Below, one piece after another: positions 1 to 10,414 of a DNA stretch of 64,000 bases. The stretch comes from Atlantibacter subterraneus. Its GTDB lineage: Bacteria; Pseudomonadota; Gammaproteobacteria; Enterobacterales; Enterobacteriaceae. The stretch is taken from NCBI RefSeq assembly GCF_007570865.1, contig NZ_VLPS01000007.1:264208-328207 (forward strand). The letters are read 5' to 3'. The translations under genes were made by a program, and so were the position numbers. The notes below the pieces were generated by a model that did not search any database, was not told the DNA's origin, and worked only from the letters and a program-made list of their open reading frames with translations. How positions within the stretch are numbered: position 1 is the first letter of the stretch; each line of letters begins with the position of its first letter.

Positions 1-776
1 TCTGTTACAGGCTGGTTCAAAAACTGCAAAGCGGCAACCAGCATCGGTTTTGGATCGCCCTGCGGCAGGGCAGGAGCGTGGTTCTGTTTCGACAGTTTAT
101 TGCCGTCGGCGTTGAGCGCCAGCGGCAGATGGAACCAGGCGGGCGGCTGCCAGCCGAACTGATGATACAGCGACACCTGGCGCACCGTGGGCTCAATCAA
201 ATCCGCGCCGCGTACGATTTCGCTAACGCCCTGGAAATGATCGTCCACCACCACCGCCAGGTTATAAGCGAACAGCCCGTCGCGGCGATGAATAATGAAA
301 TCCTCCCGCGCCAGCGCCGGGTCGGCGACAATCTCGCCGCGCAGCCGGTCGGTAAAACTCATCACCGGCTGGGTCTGGCGTAACCGCACGGCGGCGTTCT
401 CCGGGCCGTGTTGCAGGTCGCGGCAGTGGCCGTCGTAAATCCCGCCGATCTGCTGAATGCGGCTGCGGGTGCAGGTGCAGTAATAGCTGCGCTGATGTTC
501 GCGCAGCCAGGCCAGCGCCTCGCGGTAGGCATCATGGCGCGCGGACTGGTACAGCACCTCGCCGTCCCAGTGCAGGCCGTAATGTTCAAGCTGGCGTAAA
601 ATGGTGTCGGCAGCGCCGGGCACTTCGCGCGGCGGGTCGATATCTTCGATACGCACCAGCCACACGCCGTGTTGCGCGCGGGCCTGCAAATAGCTGCCCA
701 GCGCGGCGATCAGCGAGCCGAAGTGGAGTTCACCAGAAGGAGAAGGGGCAAAACGCCCGATATAAGCTGTGGACAT
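1..776 (-). CDS. gluQ: Glutamyl-Q tRNA(Asp) synthetase, 3' end outside window
   Basis: Paralog of the catalytic domain of glutamyl-tRNA synthetase; the family activates glutamate and attaches it to queuosine at the wobble base of tRNA(Asp). The frame opens with [20 protein letters not shown], the class I signature, and is open for about 258 codons to the window edge; the family is close to 300 residues, so only the C-terminal end is missing. The zinc-site residues are visible as CTC followed by Y and C in IYDGHC, and a KLSKQ motif stands for KMSKS. The anticodon-binding domain of true GluRS is absent, as expected. It lies downstream of dksA behind a terminator, so readthrough from dksA may set its level, as described in E. 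coli. Confidence 0.96.
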   Translation of the reverse strand, partial: MSTAYIGRFAPSPSGELHFGSLIAALGSYLQARAQHGVWLVRIEDIDPPREVPGAADTILRQLEHYGLHWDGEVLYQSARHDAYREALAWLREHQRSYYCTCTRSRIQQIGGIYDGHCRDLQHGPENAAVRLRQTQPVMSFTDRLRGEIVADPALAREDFIIHRRDGLFAYNLAVVVDDHFQGVSEIVRGADLIEPTVRQVSLYHQFGWQPPAWFHLPLALNADGNKLSKQNHAPALPQGDPKPMLVAALQFLNQPVT

Positions 777-782
777 AGCGCT

Positions 783-815
783 AAAAAACAAGGCGGGAGA
801 GACCCGCCTTTGTTA
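783..815 (-). terminator. Intrinsic terminator after dksA
   Basis: A perfect AGGCGGG/CCCGCCT stem with a five-base loop is followed on the minus strand by a run of T (783-788). It sits between the dksA stop codon and the gluQ start, so it would limit transcription of gluQ from the dksA promoter. Confidence 0.85.
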
Positions 816-835
816 TTAATGGATAGGGGCTGTGC

Positions 836-1291
836 TTAGCCAGCCATCTGTTTTTCGCGGATTTCAGCCAGCGTCTTGCAGTCGATGCACAGGTCCGCGG
901 TCGGACGTGCTTCAAGACGACGAATGCCGATTTCCACTCCACATGATTCGCAGAAGCCGAAGTCTTCGTCTTCCACTTTTTTGAGAGTCTTCTCGATTTT
1001 CTTGATCAGTTTACGCTCACGGTCGCGGTTACGCAGTTCGAGGCTGAACTCTTCTTCCTGGGCGGCACGATCGACCGGATCCGGGAAGTTAGCCGCTTCA
1101 TCCTGCATATGCGTAACGGTGCGATCGACTTCATCCCTAAGTTGATTACGCCATGCTTCAAGAATGCGCTTGAAGTGTGCCAGCTGGGCTTCATTCATAT
1201 ACTCTTCGCCCGGCTTCTCTTGATACGGCTCCACCCCAGCGATGGCGAGAATACTCAGGGACGATGTTTTACGTTTTTGCCCTTCTTGCAT
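836..1291 (-). CDS. dksA: RNA polymerase-binding transcription factor DksA
   Basis: Binds the RNA polymerase secondary channel and, with ppGpp, represses rRNA promoters and activates amino-acid promoters. 151 residues, identical in length to the E. coli protein. With the start at 1291 the coiled-coil tip reads DPVDRAA, placing D71, D74 and A76 at the positions known to be critical. A four-cysteine zinc finger follows (CESC and CIDC). An in-frame ATG six codons upstream exists, but the chosen start has the stronger ribosome site (AAGGAG) and restores family numbering. An rRNA promoter that DksA would control lies at the other end of this window. Confidence 0.98.
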   Translation of the reverse strand: MQEGQKRKTSSLSILAIAGVEPYQEKPGEEYMNEAQLAHFKRILEAWRNQLRDEVDRTVTHMQDEAANFPDPVDRAAQEEEFSLELRNRDRERKLIKKIEKTLKKVEDEDFGFCESCGVEIGIRRLEARPTADLCIDCKTLAEIREKQMAG

Positions 1292-1469
1292 GTTGCTTCT
1301 CCTTAACACGCACTATCGATCCCCTTGTCGGGGGAAAAATCAGGCCGCTATAAATAGCAGAAGCTTTTCGGGATAGCAATTGTATAAACGTTACACTTGA
1401 CAACCCTGTGAGGAAAAGCGTATTTGCGCATGCGCCTGAAACAATAATGACTCAAACGGTTAACCGGCA

Positions 1470-2174
1470 TTACAAACAGACCGGTACGGGTATCGTTAAT
1501 TGCATTTTCTCGGCGGTTAACGTCGCCTTCCAGGCAACGATTTCCACCCCTTTTTGCTGTGCTTCACTGAGCAACATTGCGTATCGGGGGTCGATGTGGC
1601 GCGCCGGAGAGACCCGCTCAATCGCCGAATGCAATACGGCGAATAACAGGACGGCGCGTTCGCCGTTCTCCACCACACTCATCAATTCACGCAGGTGCTT
1701 TTGACCCCGCACCGTCACGGCGTCGGGAAAATACCCTTGCGAATTATCCGATAACGTCACTGATTTCACTTCAATATAGCAGTTAACCTTGCAACCTGCC
1801 TGTAACATGAAATCAATACGGCTGCGCTCTGCGCCGTACTTAACTTCGCTTAAGACCGTGGGATATTCAGAAAATTCCCCCAGCTGATTTTCCTGGATCG
1901 CCTCTTTCACCAGTTGGTTGGCGCGCAGGGTGTTGACGCAGATGAAATGCCCCTGCTGAGTCTGGGTAAGCTCCCAGGTGTGCGGATACTTACGCGTCAG
2001 ATTGGGCGATGTGGAATACCAGACCGTATCGCCGGGCGTGGCGCAGCCGGTCATCGCGCCGGTATTCGGGCAGTGTAGCGTCAGCAGCGCGCCTTCGGGC
2101 GTCACCACATCGGCCAGAAATCGTTTGTAACGCTTAATCAGCGTGGCGGGCTGCAACGGGGGAGAAAACTCCAT
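1470..2174 (-). CDS. sfsA: SfsA family protein (sugar fermentation stimulation)
   Basis: 234 residues, the usual family length. SfsA was named from a multicopy effect on maltose metabolism in E. coli and has been described as a DNA-binding protein; its molecular role is not settled. The sequence shows the conserved CPNTGAM region near residue 35, the SRIDFML segment and the YIEVKSVTL segment, acidic and lysine residues reminiscent of PD-(D/E)XK nuclease folds. It starts 12 bases after the thpR stop, so the two are probably cotranscribed, and it is separated from dksA by 178 bases that should hold the dksA promoter. Confidence 0.93.
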   Translation of the reverse strand: MEFSPPLQPATLIKRYKRFLADVVTPEGALLTLHCPNTGAMTGCATPGDTVWYSTSPNLTRKYPHTWELTQTQQGHFICVNTLRANQLVKEAIQENQLGEFSEYPTVLSEVKYGAERSRIDFMLQAGCKVNCYIEVKSVTLSDNSQGYFPDAVTVRGQKHLRELMSVVENGERAVLLFAVLHSAIERVSPARHIDPRYAMLLSEAQQKGVEIVAWKATLTAEKMQLTIPVPVCL

Positions 2175-2186
2175 AATCGGTCCTTT

Positions 2187-2714
2187 TTATTCCAGCGACC
2201 AGCGCGCCAGCGGCTGGTATTGAGTGCGTCCCTGGCTGAACTGCGATGAGTAAAGCACAAATTCCGTCACCGGAAAGGTCCAGTGAAAGCCTGGCGCGGG
2301 GATAGCGACCTGATGCGCGGCGTTACGCAGCAGCGTCACGTGCGGATGAAACGGCTGCGGGCTTTGATAACAGCCGCTACGCGCGGCCTGGGCGCGCAAT
2401 AGATTCGCCAACTGCAATAACCCGCGCGGCGGCTGGCGGCTACCCAGCCACACCACCCGCGAGCGCGGCCAGTGCCCGGCATCGTCCAGCGTCAGGGTAA
2501 ACGCAGGCTGCTGAATCCGCCCGGCCAGCGTCATCAGCGTTTGTTGTTTTTGGTCGCTGATTTCGCCTAAAAATGCCAGCGTCAGATGAAGATTCGCCGC
2601 CGCGATGGGGCGGCCCGCCTCCGGGGCGAACTGCGCGGCGCGCCACTGGATCACCTGCTGTTGGATCGGCGCGGGTATCTCAAGGGCAAAAAATAGCCGT
2701 TTGGGCTCAGACAT
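2187..2714 (-). CDS. thpR: RNA 2',3'-cyclic phosphodiesterase (2H phosphoesterase, LigT)
   Basis: 175 residues with the two histidine motifs that define the 2H superfamily: HLTLAFLG near residue 43 and HVTLLR near residue 125. Family members open 2',3'-cyclic phosphates on RNA ends and in vitro can run the reverse reaction, forming 2'-5' linkages in tRNA half-molecules, hence the older name 2'-5' RNA ligase. First gene of a thpR-sfsA pair and divergent from hrpB, with about 87 bases between the two starts. Confidence 0.93.
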   Translation of the reverse strand: MSEPKRLFFALEIPAPIQQQVIQWRAAQFAPEAGRPIAAANLHLTLAFLGEISDQKQQTLMTLAGRIQQPAFTLTLDDAGHWPRSRVVWLGSRQPPRGLLQLANLLRAQAARSGCYQSPQPFHPHVTLLRNAAHQVAIPAPGFHWTFPVTEFVLYSSQFSQGRTQYQPLARWSLE

Positions 2715-2745
2715 GGCAGTTCTCGGTAATGGTTTGTGGGGATGC

Positions 2746-2751
2746 TACAAT
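2746..2751 (+). promoter_or_regulatory. Possible extended -10 element for hrpB
   Basis: TGCTACAAT at 2743-2751 gives an extended -10 hexamer TACAAT in the short divergent gap between thpR and hrpB. No good -35 is seen at the usual spacing. This is a motif call only. Confidence 0.35.
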
Positions 2752-2801
2752 GCGCCCGTTTTAATGTTAACCCTTTTGATGTGAACCCCAGGGAGCTCGC
2801 T

Positions 2802-5234
2802 GTGTCCTCATTGCCGGTCGCCGCCGTTTTACCCCGTCTGCTCGATGCCCTGCAATCCGCCCCGCAGGTGCTGCTCAGTGCCCCCACCGGCGCGGGCAAA
2901 TCCACCTGGCTACCGCTACAGCTGCTGAAGGCGGCGCATCTCAACGGCAAAATTCTCCTGCTCGAGCCCCGGCGTCTGGCGGCGCGCAATGTCGCCCAGC
3001 GGCTGGCGGAGTTGCTTGATGAAGCGCCTGGCGAGACCGTGGGCTACCGGATGCGCGGTGAAACCTGCGTCGGGCCGAAAACGCGTCTTGAAGTGGTGAC
3101 CGAAGGGATTTTGACGCGCCTGATCCAGCAGGACCCGGAGCTGACCGGCATCAGTCTGGTGATCCTTGATGAATTTCACGAGCGTAGTCTACAGGCCGAT
3201 CTGGCGCTGGCGCTGCTGCTGGACGTGCAGCAGGGGCTGCGCGACGATCTTAAACTGCTGATTATGTCCGCCACCCTCGACAATGCCCGTCTGGAAGCGC
3301 TGCTTCCCGGTGCGCCGGTGGTGGCGTCGCAGGGGCGCGCATTCCCGGTGGAGCGGCGCTGGCAGCCGTTACCCAGCCAGTTGCGTAGCGAAGAGGCGAT
3401 TGCCGCGGCCACGGCGCAGCTGCTGCGCGAAGAAGCCGGCTCGTTGCTGCTGTTTTTGCCCGGCGAGTCCGAAATCCAGCGGGTGCAGGAACAGCTTGCT
3501 GAACGCGTTGCGCGCGATGTACTGCTGTGCCCGCTGTACGGCGCGCTGCCGCTGAGCGAGCAGCGTAAAGCGATCCTCCCCGCGCCCGCCGGGTTACGCA
3601 AAGTGGTGCTGGCGACCAATATCGCCGAAACCAGTCTAACCATCGAAGGGATTCGCCTGGTGGTGGACAGCACCCTGGAGCGGGTGGCGCGCTTTGATCC
3701 GCGCAGCGGCCTGACGCGGCTCATCACTCAGCGGGTCAGCCAGGCGTCGATGATCCAGCGCGCCGGTCGCGCCGGACGGCTGGAGCCGGGCATCTGCCTG
3801 CATCTCACCGCCAAAGAGCAGGGCGAGCGCGCTGCCGCTCAGGCGGACCCGGAAATCCTGCAAAGCGATCTCAGCGGATTGTGGCTGGAGTTGTTGCAGT
3901 GGGGCTGCCAGGATGTGGCGCAGCTAAACTGGCTGGACACGCCGCCCGACGTCAATCTCGCCGCCGCCCGCGCGTTACTCGAACAGTTAGGCGCAATAAA
4001 GGAAGGGCGATTAACCGCGCGCGGCCAGCAGATGGCGAAATTCGGCAACGATCCCCGGCTGGCGGCGATGCTGGCGGCGGCGGAATCCGCCGATGAGAAA
4101 GCCACCGCCGCCTGGCTTGCCGCGCTGCTCGAAGAGCCGCCGCGCACCGGCAGCAGCGATTTAGCCAGCCTGTTTTCGCGCAGCCAGCAAAACTGGCAGA
4201 GCCGTAGCCAACAGCTGCTGAAGCGCATGGATAGCCGGGGCGGCGCGCGGGATATCACGCTTGCACCGCACCTGCTCGCTATCGCGTTTAGCGACCGCAT
4301 CGCCCGGCGGCGCGGGCTGGACGGACGTTACCAGCTCGCCAACGGCATGGGGGCGCGTCTCGACCCTGACGATGCGCTGACCCGCCACGAATGGCTGATC
4401 GCGCCGCTGCTGTTACAGGGCAGCCATTCACCAGACGCGCGCATTTTGCAGGCGCTGGCGCTGGATATTGACGCGCTGATCGCCCGGAGCCCGCAGCTGC
4501 TGCGCCAGCAGGACAGCGTGGAGTGGGACGAAGCGCAGGGGACGCTGAAAGCGTTTCGCCGCCAGCAAATCGGCCAATTGGTAGTAAAAAACCAGCTGCT
4601 GGCACGTCCGTCGGAAGAAGAGTTACATCAGGCGTTGCTCAACGGCATTCGTGAAAAAGGGCTGGCGGTGCTGAACTGGAGCCCGCAAGCCGAGCAATTG
4701 CGGCTACGCTTACACTGCGCCGCGCAATGGCTACCAGAATATCCCTGGCCGGATGTTTCAGATTCGGCACTTTTGGCTACACTTGAGCGCTGGCTGCTGC
4801 CGCAACTCGGCGGCGTGCATTCGCTGCGCGCCTTGCAGAACGTCGATTTAAGCGCGGCGCTCGGCAATCTGCTTGAGTGGTCGCAGCGCCAACGTCTGGA
4901 TAGTGCGTTGCCAACTCATTACACTGTGCCCACCGGAAGCCGGATAGCCGTGCGCTATCATCAGGAAAATCCACCGGCGCTGGCGGTGCGGATGCAGGAA
5001 ATGTTCGGCGAGGCAGCAACGCCAGCGATTGCCGAAGGGCGTATTCCGCTGACGCTGGAGCTGCTGTCGCCCGCCCAGCGCCCGCTGCAAATCACCCGTG
5101 ATTTGAGCGCGTTCTGGAAAGGATCGTACCGGGAAGTACAAAAAGAGATGAAGGGGCGTTATCCAAAACACGTCTGGCCGGACGACCCTGCCAGCGCGTT
5201 GCCGACGCGGCGCACCAAAAAGCATCAGTCGTAA
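2802..5234 (+). CDS. hrpB: ATP-dependent RNA helicase HrpB (DEAH box)
   Basis: Superfamily 2 DEAH-type helicase of about 810 residues, matching the E. coli protein. Motif I is SAPTGAGKST, motif II is DEFH, motif III is SATL, and motif VI is QRAGRAGR; an HrpB-specific C-terminal region follows. The cellular substrate is not well defined. I place the start at GTG 2802 because GGGAG (2791-2795) lies seven bases upstream and the protein then begins at the conserved SSLPVAAVLP; an in-frame ATG at 2736 would add a 22-residue extension not seen in the family and would lie upstream of the likely -10. The mrcB gene follows after 94 bases. Confidence 0.95.
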   Translation: MSSLPVAAVLPRLLDALQSAPQVLLSAPTGAGKSTWLPLQLLKAAHLNGKILLLEPRRLAARNVAQRLAELLDEAPGETVGYRMRGETCVGPKTRLEVVTEGILTRLIQQDPELTGISLVILDEFHERSLQADLALALLLDVQQGLRDDLKLLIMSATLDNARLEALLPGAPVVASQGRAFPVERRWQPLPSQLRSEEAIAAATAQLLREEAGSLLLFLPGESEIQRVQEQLAERVARDVLLCPLYGALPLSEQRKAILPAPAGLRKVVLATNIAETSLTIEGIRLVVDSTLERVARFDPRSGLTRLITQRVSQASMIQRAGRAGRLEPGICLHLTAKEQGERAAAQADPEILQSDLSGLWLELLQWGCQDVAQLNWLDTPPDVNLAAARALLEQLGAIKEGRLTARGQQMAKFGNDPRLAAMLAAAESADEKATAAWLAALLEEPPRTGSSDLASLFSRSQQNWQSRSQQLLKRMDSRGGARDITLAPHLLAIAFSDRIARRRGLDGRYQLANGMGARLDPDDALTRHEWLIAPLLLQGSHSPDARILQALALDIDALIARSPQLLRQQDSVEWDEAQGTLKAFRRQQIGQLVVKNQLLARPSEEELHQALLNGIREKGLAVLNWSPQAEQLRLRLHCAAQWLPEYPWPDVSDSALLATLERWLLPQLGGVHSLRALQNVDLSAALGNLLEWSQRQRLDSALPTHYTVPTGSRIAVRYHQENPPALAVRMQEMFGEAATPAIAEGRIPLTLELLSPAQRPLQITRDLSAFWKGSYREVQKEMKGRYPKHVWPDDPASALPTRRTKKHQS

Positions 5235-5328
5235 ACAGATGCGGTACTTTTGAGAGATTTCTTCTTTCGCGGCGACGTGAAAGAACCAAGAATCAGGCCC
5301 TCGCGCCTGAACGTAGTGGAGAGAAAGC

Positions 5329-7848
5329 ATGGCGGGGAATGACCGCGAACCCATCGGGCGTAAAGGGCGACCTTCGCGTCCGGTGAAACAGAAAGTAACC
5401 CGTCGTCGTCTCAGAGATGATGAGTACGACGATTATGAAGACGATGCAGACGAGGAGCCGATGCCCCCACGCAAAGGCAAAGGGAAAAAGCCGCAGAGAA
5501 AACGCCGCTGGTTATGGCTATTGCTGAAAATCATGCTGGTGCTGCTCGTGGCGCTGGTGATTTACGGCGTTTATCTCGATCAGAAAATCCGCAGCCGCAT
5601 CGACGGTAAAGTGTGGCAGCTGCCCGCCGCGGTCTATGGCCGGATGGTCAACCTTGAGCCGGATATGCCCGTCAGCAAGCAAGAGATGGTGCAACTGCTG
5701 GAGGCCACACAGTACCGTCAGGTGACGCGGATGACGCGCCCGGGCGAGTTTACCGTGCAGGCCAACAGCATCGAGATGATCCGCCGCCCGTTCGATTTCC
5801 CGGACAGTAAAGAAGGGCAGGTGCGCGCGCGTCTGACGTTCAGCAAAGATCGTCTGGAGACCATCGAGAACCTCGACAGCAAGCGCCAGTTCGGCTTCTT
5901 CCGCCTCGACCCGCGTCTGATCACCATGCTTTCTTCGCCGAACGGCGAGCAGCGTCTGTTCGTGCCGCGCAGCGGCTACCCGGACCTGCTGGTGGATACG
6001 CTGATCGCTACCGAAGACCGCCATTTCTACGAGCACGACGGCATTAGCCTCTACTCGATTGGCCGTGCGGTGCTGGCGAACCTGACCGCCGGTCGCGCCG
6101 TTCAGGGGGCGAGTACGCTGACCCAGCAGTTAGCGAAAAACCTGTTCCTGTCGAGCGAGCGCACCCTGTGGCGTAAGGCTAACGAAGCCTATATGGCGCT
6201 GATCATGGACGCGCGCTACAGCAAAGACCGCATCCTTGAGCTGTATCTGAACGAGGTGTATCTCGGCCAGAGCGGCGATAACGAAATTCGCGGCTTCCCG
6301 CTGGCCAGCCTGTATTACTTTGGCCGCCCGGTCGACGAGCTGAGCCTTGACCAGCAGGCGCTGCTGGTAGGGATGGTGAAGGGTGCGTCGATTTACAACC
6401 CGTGGCGTAACCCGAAAATGGCGCTGGAGCGCCGTAACCTGGTACTGCGTCTGTTGCAGGAACAGAAAGTTATCGACCAGGAGCTGTATGACATGCTGAG
6501 CGCCCGTCCGCTGGGCGTGCAGCCGCGCGGTGGGGTGATCTCTCCGCAGCCGGCGTTTATGCAGATGGTGCGTCAGGAGCTGCAAACCAAACTGGGCGAT
6601 AAGGTTAAAGATCTCTCCGGCGTGAAGATCTTCACCACCTTTGACTCGGTGGCGCAGGACGCGGCGGAAAAAGCCGCTATCGAAGGCATTCCGGCGCTGA
6701 TCAAACAGCGTAAGCTGAGCGATCTGGAAACCGCGATGGTGGTGGTCGACCGCTTCAGCGGCGAAGTGCGCGCGATGGTCGGCGGAGCGAATCCGCAGTT
6801 TGCTGGCTATAACCGCGCCATGCAGGCCCGCCGCTCGATCGGTTCACTGGCGAAACCGGCGACCTATCTCACCGCGCTTAGCCAGCCGAACCAGTACCGC
6901 CTGAATACCTGGATTGCCGATGCGCCGATCTCCCTGCCTCAGCCGAACGGCAAGGTGTGGTCGCCGCAGAACGACGATCGCCGTTACAGCGGCCAGGTGA
7001 TGCTGGTGGATGCGCTGACCCGCTCTATGAACGTGCCGACGGTGAACCTGGGGATGGCGATTGGCCTGCCTGCGGTCACCGATACCTGGCTGAAACTGGG
7101 CGTGCCGAAAGATCAGCTGAACCCGGTTCCGGCGATGCTGCTGGGGGCGCTGAACCTGACGCCGATTGAAGTGGCCCAGGCGTTCCAGACCATCGCCAGC
7201 GGCGGCAACCGCGCCACGCTGTCTGCGGTGCGTTCGGTGATTGCCGAAGACGGCACCCCGCTGTTCCAGAGCTTCCCGCAGTCTGAACGCGCCGTCCCGG
7301 CGCAGGCAGCCTATATGACGTTGTGGACCATGCAGCAGGTGGTGCAACGCGGAACCGGTCGCCAGCTGGGCGCGAAATTCCCTGGCCTGCATCTGGCCGG
7401 GAAAACCGGTACCACCAACAATCAGGTGGATACCTGGTTTGCCGGTATCGACGGGCGTGAAGTGGTGATCACCTGGGTAGGACGCGACAACAACCAGCCG
7501 ACCAAGCTGTACGGGGCCAGCGGTGCGATGTCGATTTACCAGCGCTACCTCAGCAACCAGTCGCCTATCGCGCTGGATCTGACGCCGCCGGAAGACATCG
7601 TCAATATGGGCGTGGACGATCAGGGGTACTTCCTGTGCGGCGGCGGCGGAATGCGTTCGCTGCCGGTATGGACCACCAATCCGGATGCGCTGTGCCAGCA
7701 GAGCCGCCCGGTGGAGCCGTCGGGTAACCCGTTTGATCAGTCATCGCAGCCGCAACAGCAGCAGCCTCAGCAGCAACAGGCACCGGCGCAGGAGCAGAAA
7801 AGCGATGGCGTAGCGGGCTGGATTAAAGATATGTTCGGCGGCAACTAA
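5329..7848 (+). CDS. mrcB: Penicillin-binding protein 1B, bifunctional peptidoglycan synthase
   Basis: Class A PBP, 839 residues, that polymerises glycan strands and crosslinks peptides in the periplasm, stimulated by the outer-membrane lipoprotein LpoB. The order is: a charged cytoplasmic tail, one membrane segment near residues 62-84, a UB2H-like region, a GT51 transglycosylase with catalytic Glu at about residue 229 in [11 protein letters not shown], then a transpeptidase with Ser506 in SLAK, SMN and K692-TG-T. A methionine near residue 45 could give the short gamma form known in E. coli. The C-terminus is rich in glutamine before a conserved end. Monocistronic, with a strong terminator after it. 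Confidence 0.97.
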   Translation: MAGNDREPIGRKGRPSRPVKQKVTRRRLRDDEYDDYEDDADEEPMPPRKGKGKKPQRKRRWLWLLLKIMLVLLVALVIYGVYLDQKIRSRIDGKVWQLPAAVYGRMVNLEPDMPVSKQEMVQLLEATQYRQVTRMTRPGEFTVQANSIEMIRRPFDFPDSKEGQVRARLTFSKDRLETIENLDSKRQFGFFRLDPRLITMLSSPNGEQRLFVPRSGYPDLLVDTLIATEDRHFYEHDGISLYSIGRAVLANLTAGRAVQGASTLTQQLAKNLFLSSERTLWRKANEAYMALIMDARYSKDRILELYLNEVYLGQSGDNEIRGFPLASLYYFGRPVDELSLDQQALLVGMVKGASIYNPWRNPKMALERRNLVLRLLQEQKVIDQELYDMLSARPLGVQPRGGVISPQPAFMQMVRQELQTKLGDKVKDLSGVKIFTTFDSVAQDAAEKAAIEGIPALIKQRKLSDLETAMVVVDRFSGEVRAMVGGANPQFAGYNRAMQARRSIGSLAKPATYLTALSQPNQYRLNTWIADAPISLPQPNGKVWSPQNDDRRYSGQVMLVDALTRSMNVPTVNLGMAIGLPAVTDTWLKLGVPKDQLNPVPAMLLGALNLTPIEVAQAFQTIASGGNRATLSAVRSVIAEDGTPLFQSFPQSERAVPAQAAYMTLWTMQQVVQRGTGRQLGAKFPGLHLAGKTGTTNNQVDTWFAGIDGREVVITWVGRDNNQPTKLYGASGAMSIYQRYLSNQSPIALDLTPPEDIVNMGVDDQGYFLCGGGGMRSLPVWTTNPDALCQQSRPVEPSGNPFDQSSQPQQQQPQQQQAPAQEQKSDGVAGWIKDMFGGN

Positions 7849-7866
7849 CGCCGTAGCACAATTAAT

Positions 7867-7893
7867 AAAGGGCGGGAATTTCCCGCCCTTTGT
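7867..7893 (+). terminator. Terminator after mrcB
   Basis: AAGGGCGGG and CCCGCCCTT form a GC-rich stem with a short AATTT-type loop, starting 18 bases after the mrcB stop. The T tract after it is short. Confidence 0.8.
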
Positions 7894-8019
7894 GTATCTG
7901 AACGCCGCCATTTCCACGTTTTTTCACATCCCGGCAACCCCTGTAATACCCGTATATAACCCACGTTTAGCAAGGTGATTATTTCTTGTTCCCTTAGCGA
8001 AATCAGGGATGTGTGCTGC

Positions 8020-8074
8020 TTGCTATATAAACGCCGTTTCGCATATTATCCTGCGGTCATAATAATAATTATCG
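8020..8074 (+). promoter_or_regulatory. fhuA promoter and Fur box
   Basis: TAATAAT-A-ATTATCG at 8060-8074 matches the 7-1-7 Fur consensus (TGATAAT-N-ATTATCA) at all but one base in each half. Just upstream, TTGCTA (8020-8025) and TATTAT (8044-8049), 18 bases apart, make a plausible promoter whose start point would sit at the edge of the Fur box. Iron repression of the fhu operon is expected. The promoter hexamers are less certain than the Fur box. Confidence 0.75.
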
Positions 8075-8114
8075 TTTACGTTATCATTCGTCATATTCAC
8101 GTAGAGAAAATCCA

Positions 8115-10367
8115 ATGGCGCGTCCAGACACTGCTCAGCCAGTCAATACCTCACTGCGTAAAATCGCAGTGATGATAGCCACAGCAGTCGGCAGCATTTC
8201 TGCTCCGGTTTTTGCGGCTGACACCACTCAAAAAGAAGACACCATCACCGTTACCGCAGCGGCTCCGCAGGAAAGCGCATGGGGCCCGGCGGCCACCATC
8301 GCGGCCAGACAGTCTGCCACCGCCACCAAAACGGATACCCCTATCCAGAAGGCACCGCAGTCCATTTCCGTGGTGACTGCCGAAGAGATGGCGCTGCACC
8401 AGCCGAAATCCGTGAAGGAAGCCCTGAGCTACACGCCGGGCGTCGCCGTGGGAACCCGTGGCGCATCCAACACTTATGATTACCTGATCATTCGCGGTTT
8501 CGCCGCCGACGGCCAGAGCCAGAATAACTATCTGAACGGCCTGAAGATGCAGGGCAACTTCTATAACGATGCGGTGATCGACCCGTATATGCTGGAGCGC
8601 GCCGAAGTGCTGCGCGGTCCGGTTTCCGTGCTGTACGGAAAGAGCAACCCGGGTGGCCTGTTGAACATGGTCAGCAAGCGCCCGACCACCGAGCCGCTGT
8701 ATGAAGTCCAGTTTAAAATGGGCACCGACAGCCTGTATCAGACCGGTTTTGATTTCAGCGATGCGCTGGACGATGACGGGGTTTACTCGTATCGCTTAAC
8801 CGGCCTGGCGCGCTCGGCGAATGCCCAGCAGCAGGGCGCTGAAGAGCAGCGTTACGCCATCGCGCCATCGTTTAGCTGGCGTCCGGATGACAAAACCAAC
8901 TTTACCTTCCTCTCTTACTTCCAGAACGAGCCGGAAACCGGCTATTACGGCTGGTTGCCTAAAGAGGGCACGGTATCAACGCTGCCAAACGGCAGCCGCC
9001 TGCCGACCGATTTCAACGAAGGTGCGGAAAACAACACCTACTCGCGTAACGAGAAAATGGTGGGTTACAGCTTCGAACACGGCTTTAACGACACCTTTAC
9101 CGTGCGTCAGAACCTGCGTTACACGCAGAACAAAACCTCGCAGAACAGCGTTTACGGCTACGGGATGTGTTCCGATCCGCTGTACACCGGCGATCCGGCT
9201 AACGGCCCATGCGCCACCATCGCGCCGTCAGAATGGGGCCATACCCTGACCCGCCGCTATGTGGACGACTACGAGAAATTAGAGAATTTCGCGGTAGATA
9301 CCCAACTGCAAAGCACCTTTGCTACCGGCTCCGTGGACCACACCCTGCTGACCGGCGTCGACTTTATGCGCATGCGTAACGACATCAACTCCTGGTTTGG
9401 CTGGGCGGGTTCCGTGGCGTCATCGGATATCTATAACCTCGATCGCAGCGACTTTGATTTCGGTGCTCACCCTGGTCCAGGCGCGGCGTACCGGGTGCTG
9501 AACAAGCAGAAACAGACCGGCGTATATGTGCAGGATCAGGCGCAGTGGGACAAACTGCTGGTGACCCTGGGTGGCCGTTACGACTGGGCGGAACAGGATT
9601 CGCTGGATCGTGAAGCGAATGTCCAGCACTCGCGCAACGATAACGAGTTTACCTGGCGCGGCGGCGTTAACTACCTGTTCGACAACGGCGTGACCCCGTA
9701 CTTCAGCTACAGCGAGTCGTTCGAACCGGCCTCTACCGTGGGTGCGAATGCCAGTATTTTCGCGCCGTCGAAAGGCAAACAGTACGAAGCGGGTGTGAAG
9801 TACGTACCGGAAGACCGTCCGATCGTGCTGACCGGCGCGGTGTACCAGCTCACCAAAACCAACAACCTGATGGCCGATCCTGCGGGTTCGTTCTTCTCGG
9901 TTGAAGGCGGCGAAATCCGCGCGCGCGGCGTGGAGCTGGAAGCCAAAGCGGCGCTTTCCGCTAGCATCAACATGGTGGGTTCTTACACCTATACCGATGC
10001 GGAATACACCACTGACACCAACTACAAAGGCAACACCCCGGCTCAGGTGCCAAAACACATGGCGTCCCTGTGGGGCGATTACACGATGTTTGACGGCCCG
10101 CTCTCTGGCCTGACTCTGGGCACTGGCGTGCGCTATACCAGCACCAGCTACGGCGATCCGGCGAACTCCTTTAAAGTCGGCAGCTACACCCTGGTGGATG
10201 CGCTGGTCCGCTATGACCTGGCTCGCGTGGGCATGGCTGGCTCCAACGTGGCGCTGCACGTTAACAACCTGTTCGATCGTGAATACGTTGCCAGCTGCTT
10301 CAACACCTATGGCTGCTTCTGGGGCGCGGAACGTCAGGTTGTCGCGACCGCCACCTTCCGTTTCTGA
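8115..10367 (+). CDS. fhuA: Ferrichrome outer-membrane receptor FhuA (TonB-dependent)
   Basis: Takes up ferric hydroxamate siderophores across the outer membrane using TonB-ExbBD energy; in E. coli it is also the receptor for phages T1, T5 and phi80 and for colicin M. 750 residues. A signal peptide ends near residue 34 (VFA), the TonB box DTITV begins at about residue 42, then come the plug domain and a 22-strand barrel ending in the terminal phenylalanine of TATFRF. The barrel ends and plug match E. coli closely, while a surface loop near residues 350-375 (CSDPLYTGDPANGPC) differs in length and sequence. First gene of fhuACDB. Confidence 0.97.
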   Translation: MARPDTAQPVNTSLRKIAVMIATAVGSISAPVFAADTTQKEDTITVTAAAPQESAWGPAATIAARQSATATKTDTPIQKAPQSISVVTAEEMALHQPKSVKEALSYTPGVAVGTRGASNTYDYLIIRGFAADGQSQNNYLNGLKMQGNFYNDAVIDPYMLERAEVLRGPVSVLYGKSNPGGLLNMVSKRPTTEPLYEVQFKMGTDSLYQTGFDFSDALDDDGVYSYRLTGLARSANAQQQGAEEQRYAIAPSFSWRPDDKTNFTFLSYFQNEPETGYYGWLPKEGTVSTLPNGSRLPTDFNEGAENNTYSRNEKMVGYSFEHGFNDTFTVRQNLRYTQNKTSQNSVYGYGMCSDPLYTGDPANGPCATIAPSEWGHTLTRRYVDDYEKLENFAVDTQLQSTFATGSVDHTLLTGVDFMRMRNDINSWFGWAGSVASSDIYNLDRSDFDFGAHPGPGAAYRVLNKQKQTGVYVQDQAQWDKLLVTLGGRYDWAEQDSLDREANVQHSRNDNEFTWRGGVNYLFDNGVTPYFSYSESFEPASTVGANASIFAPSKGKQYEAGVKYVPEDRPIVLTGAVYQLTKTNNLMADPAGSFFSVEGGEIRARGVELEAKAALSASINMVGSYTYTDAEYTTDTNYKGNTPAQVPKHMASLWGDYTMFDGPLSGLTLGTGVRYTSTSYGDPANSFKVGSYTLVDALVRYDLARVGMAGSNVALHVNNLFDREYVASCFNTYGCFWGAERQVVATATFRF

Positions 10368-10414
10368 TCCGTTTTCGGGCACGGTTCGCCGTGCCCTTTA
10401 TCAAGTTGATGACT

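Noticed and set aside
7738..7797. CAG/CAA-rich tract at the end of mrcB
   Set aside because: It encodes the glutamine-rich C-terminal tail that E. coli PBP1B also has, so it is not a mobile or unstable repeat of note.
7975..8172. Small open frame upstream of and overlapping fhuA
   Set aside because: It runs through the Fur box and promoter and into the fhuA signal peptide in another frame; its composition is that of AT-rich non-coding DNA.
9420..10382. Open frame of 320 codons opposite the end of fhuA
   Set aside because: Antisense to the best conserved part of FhuA; no ribosome site or motif.
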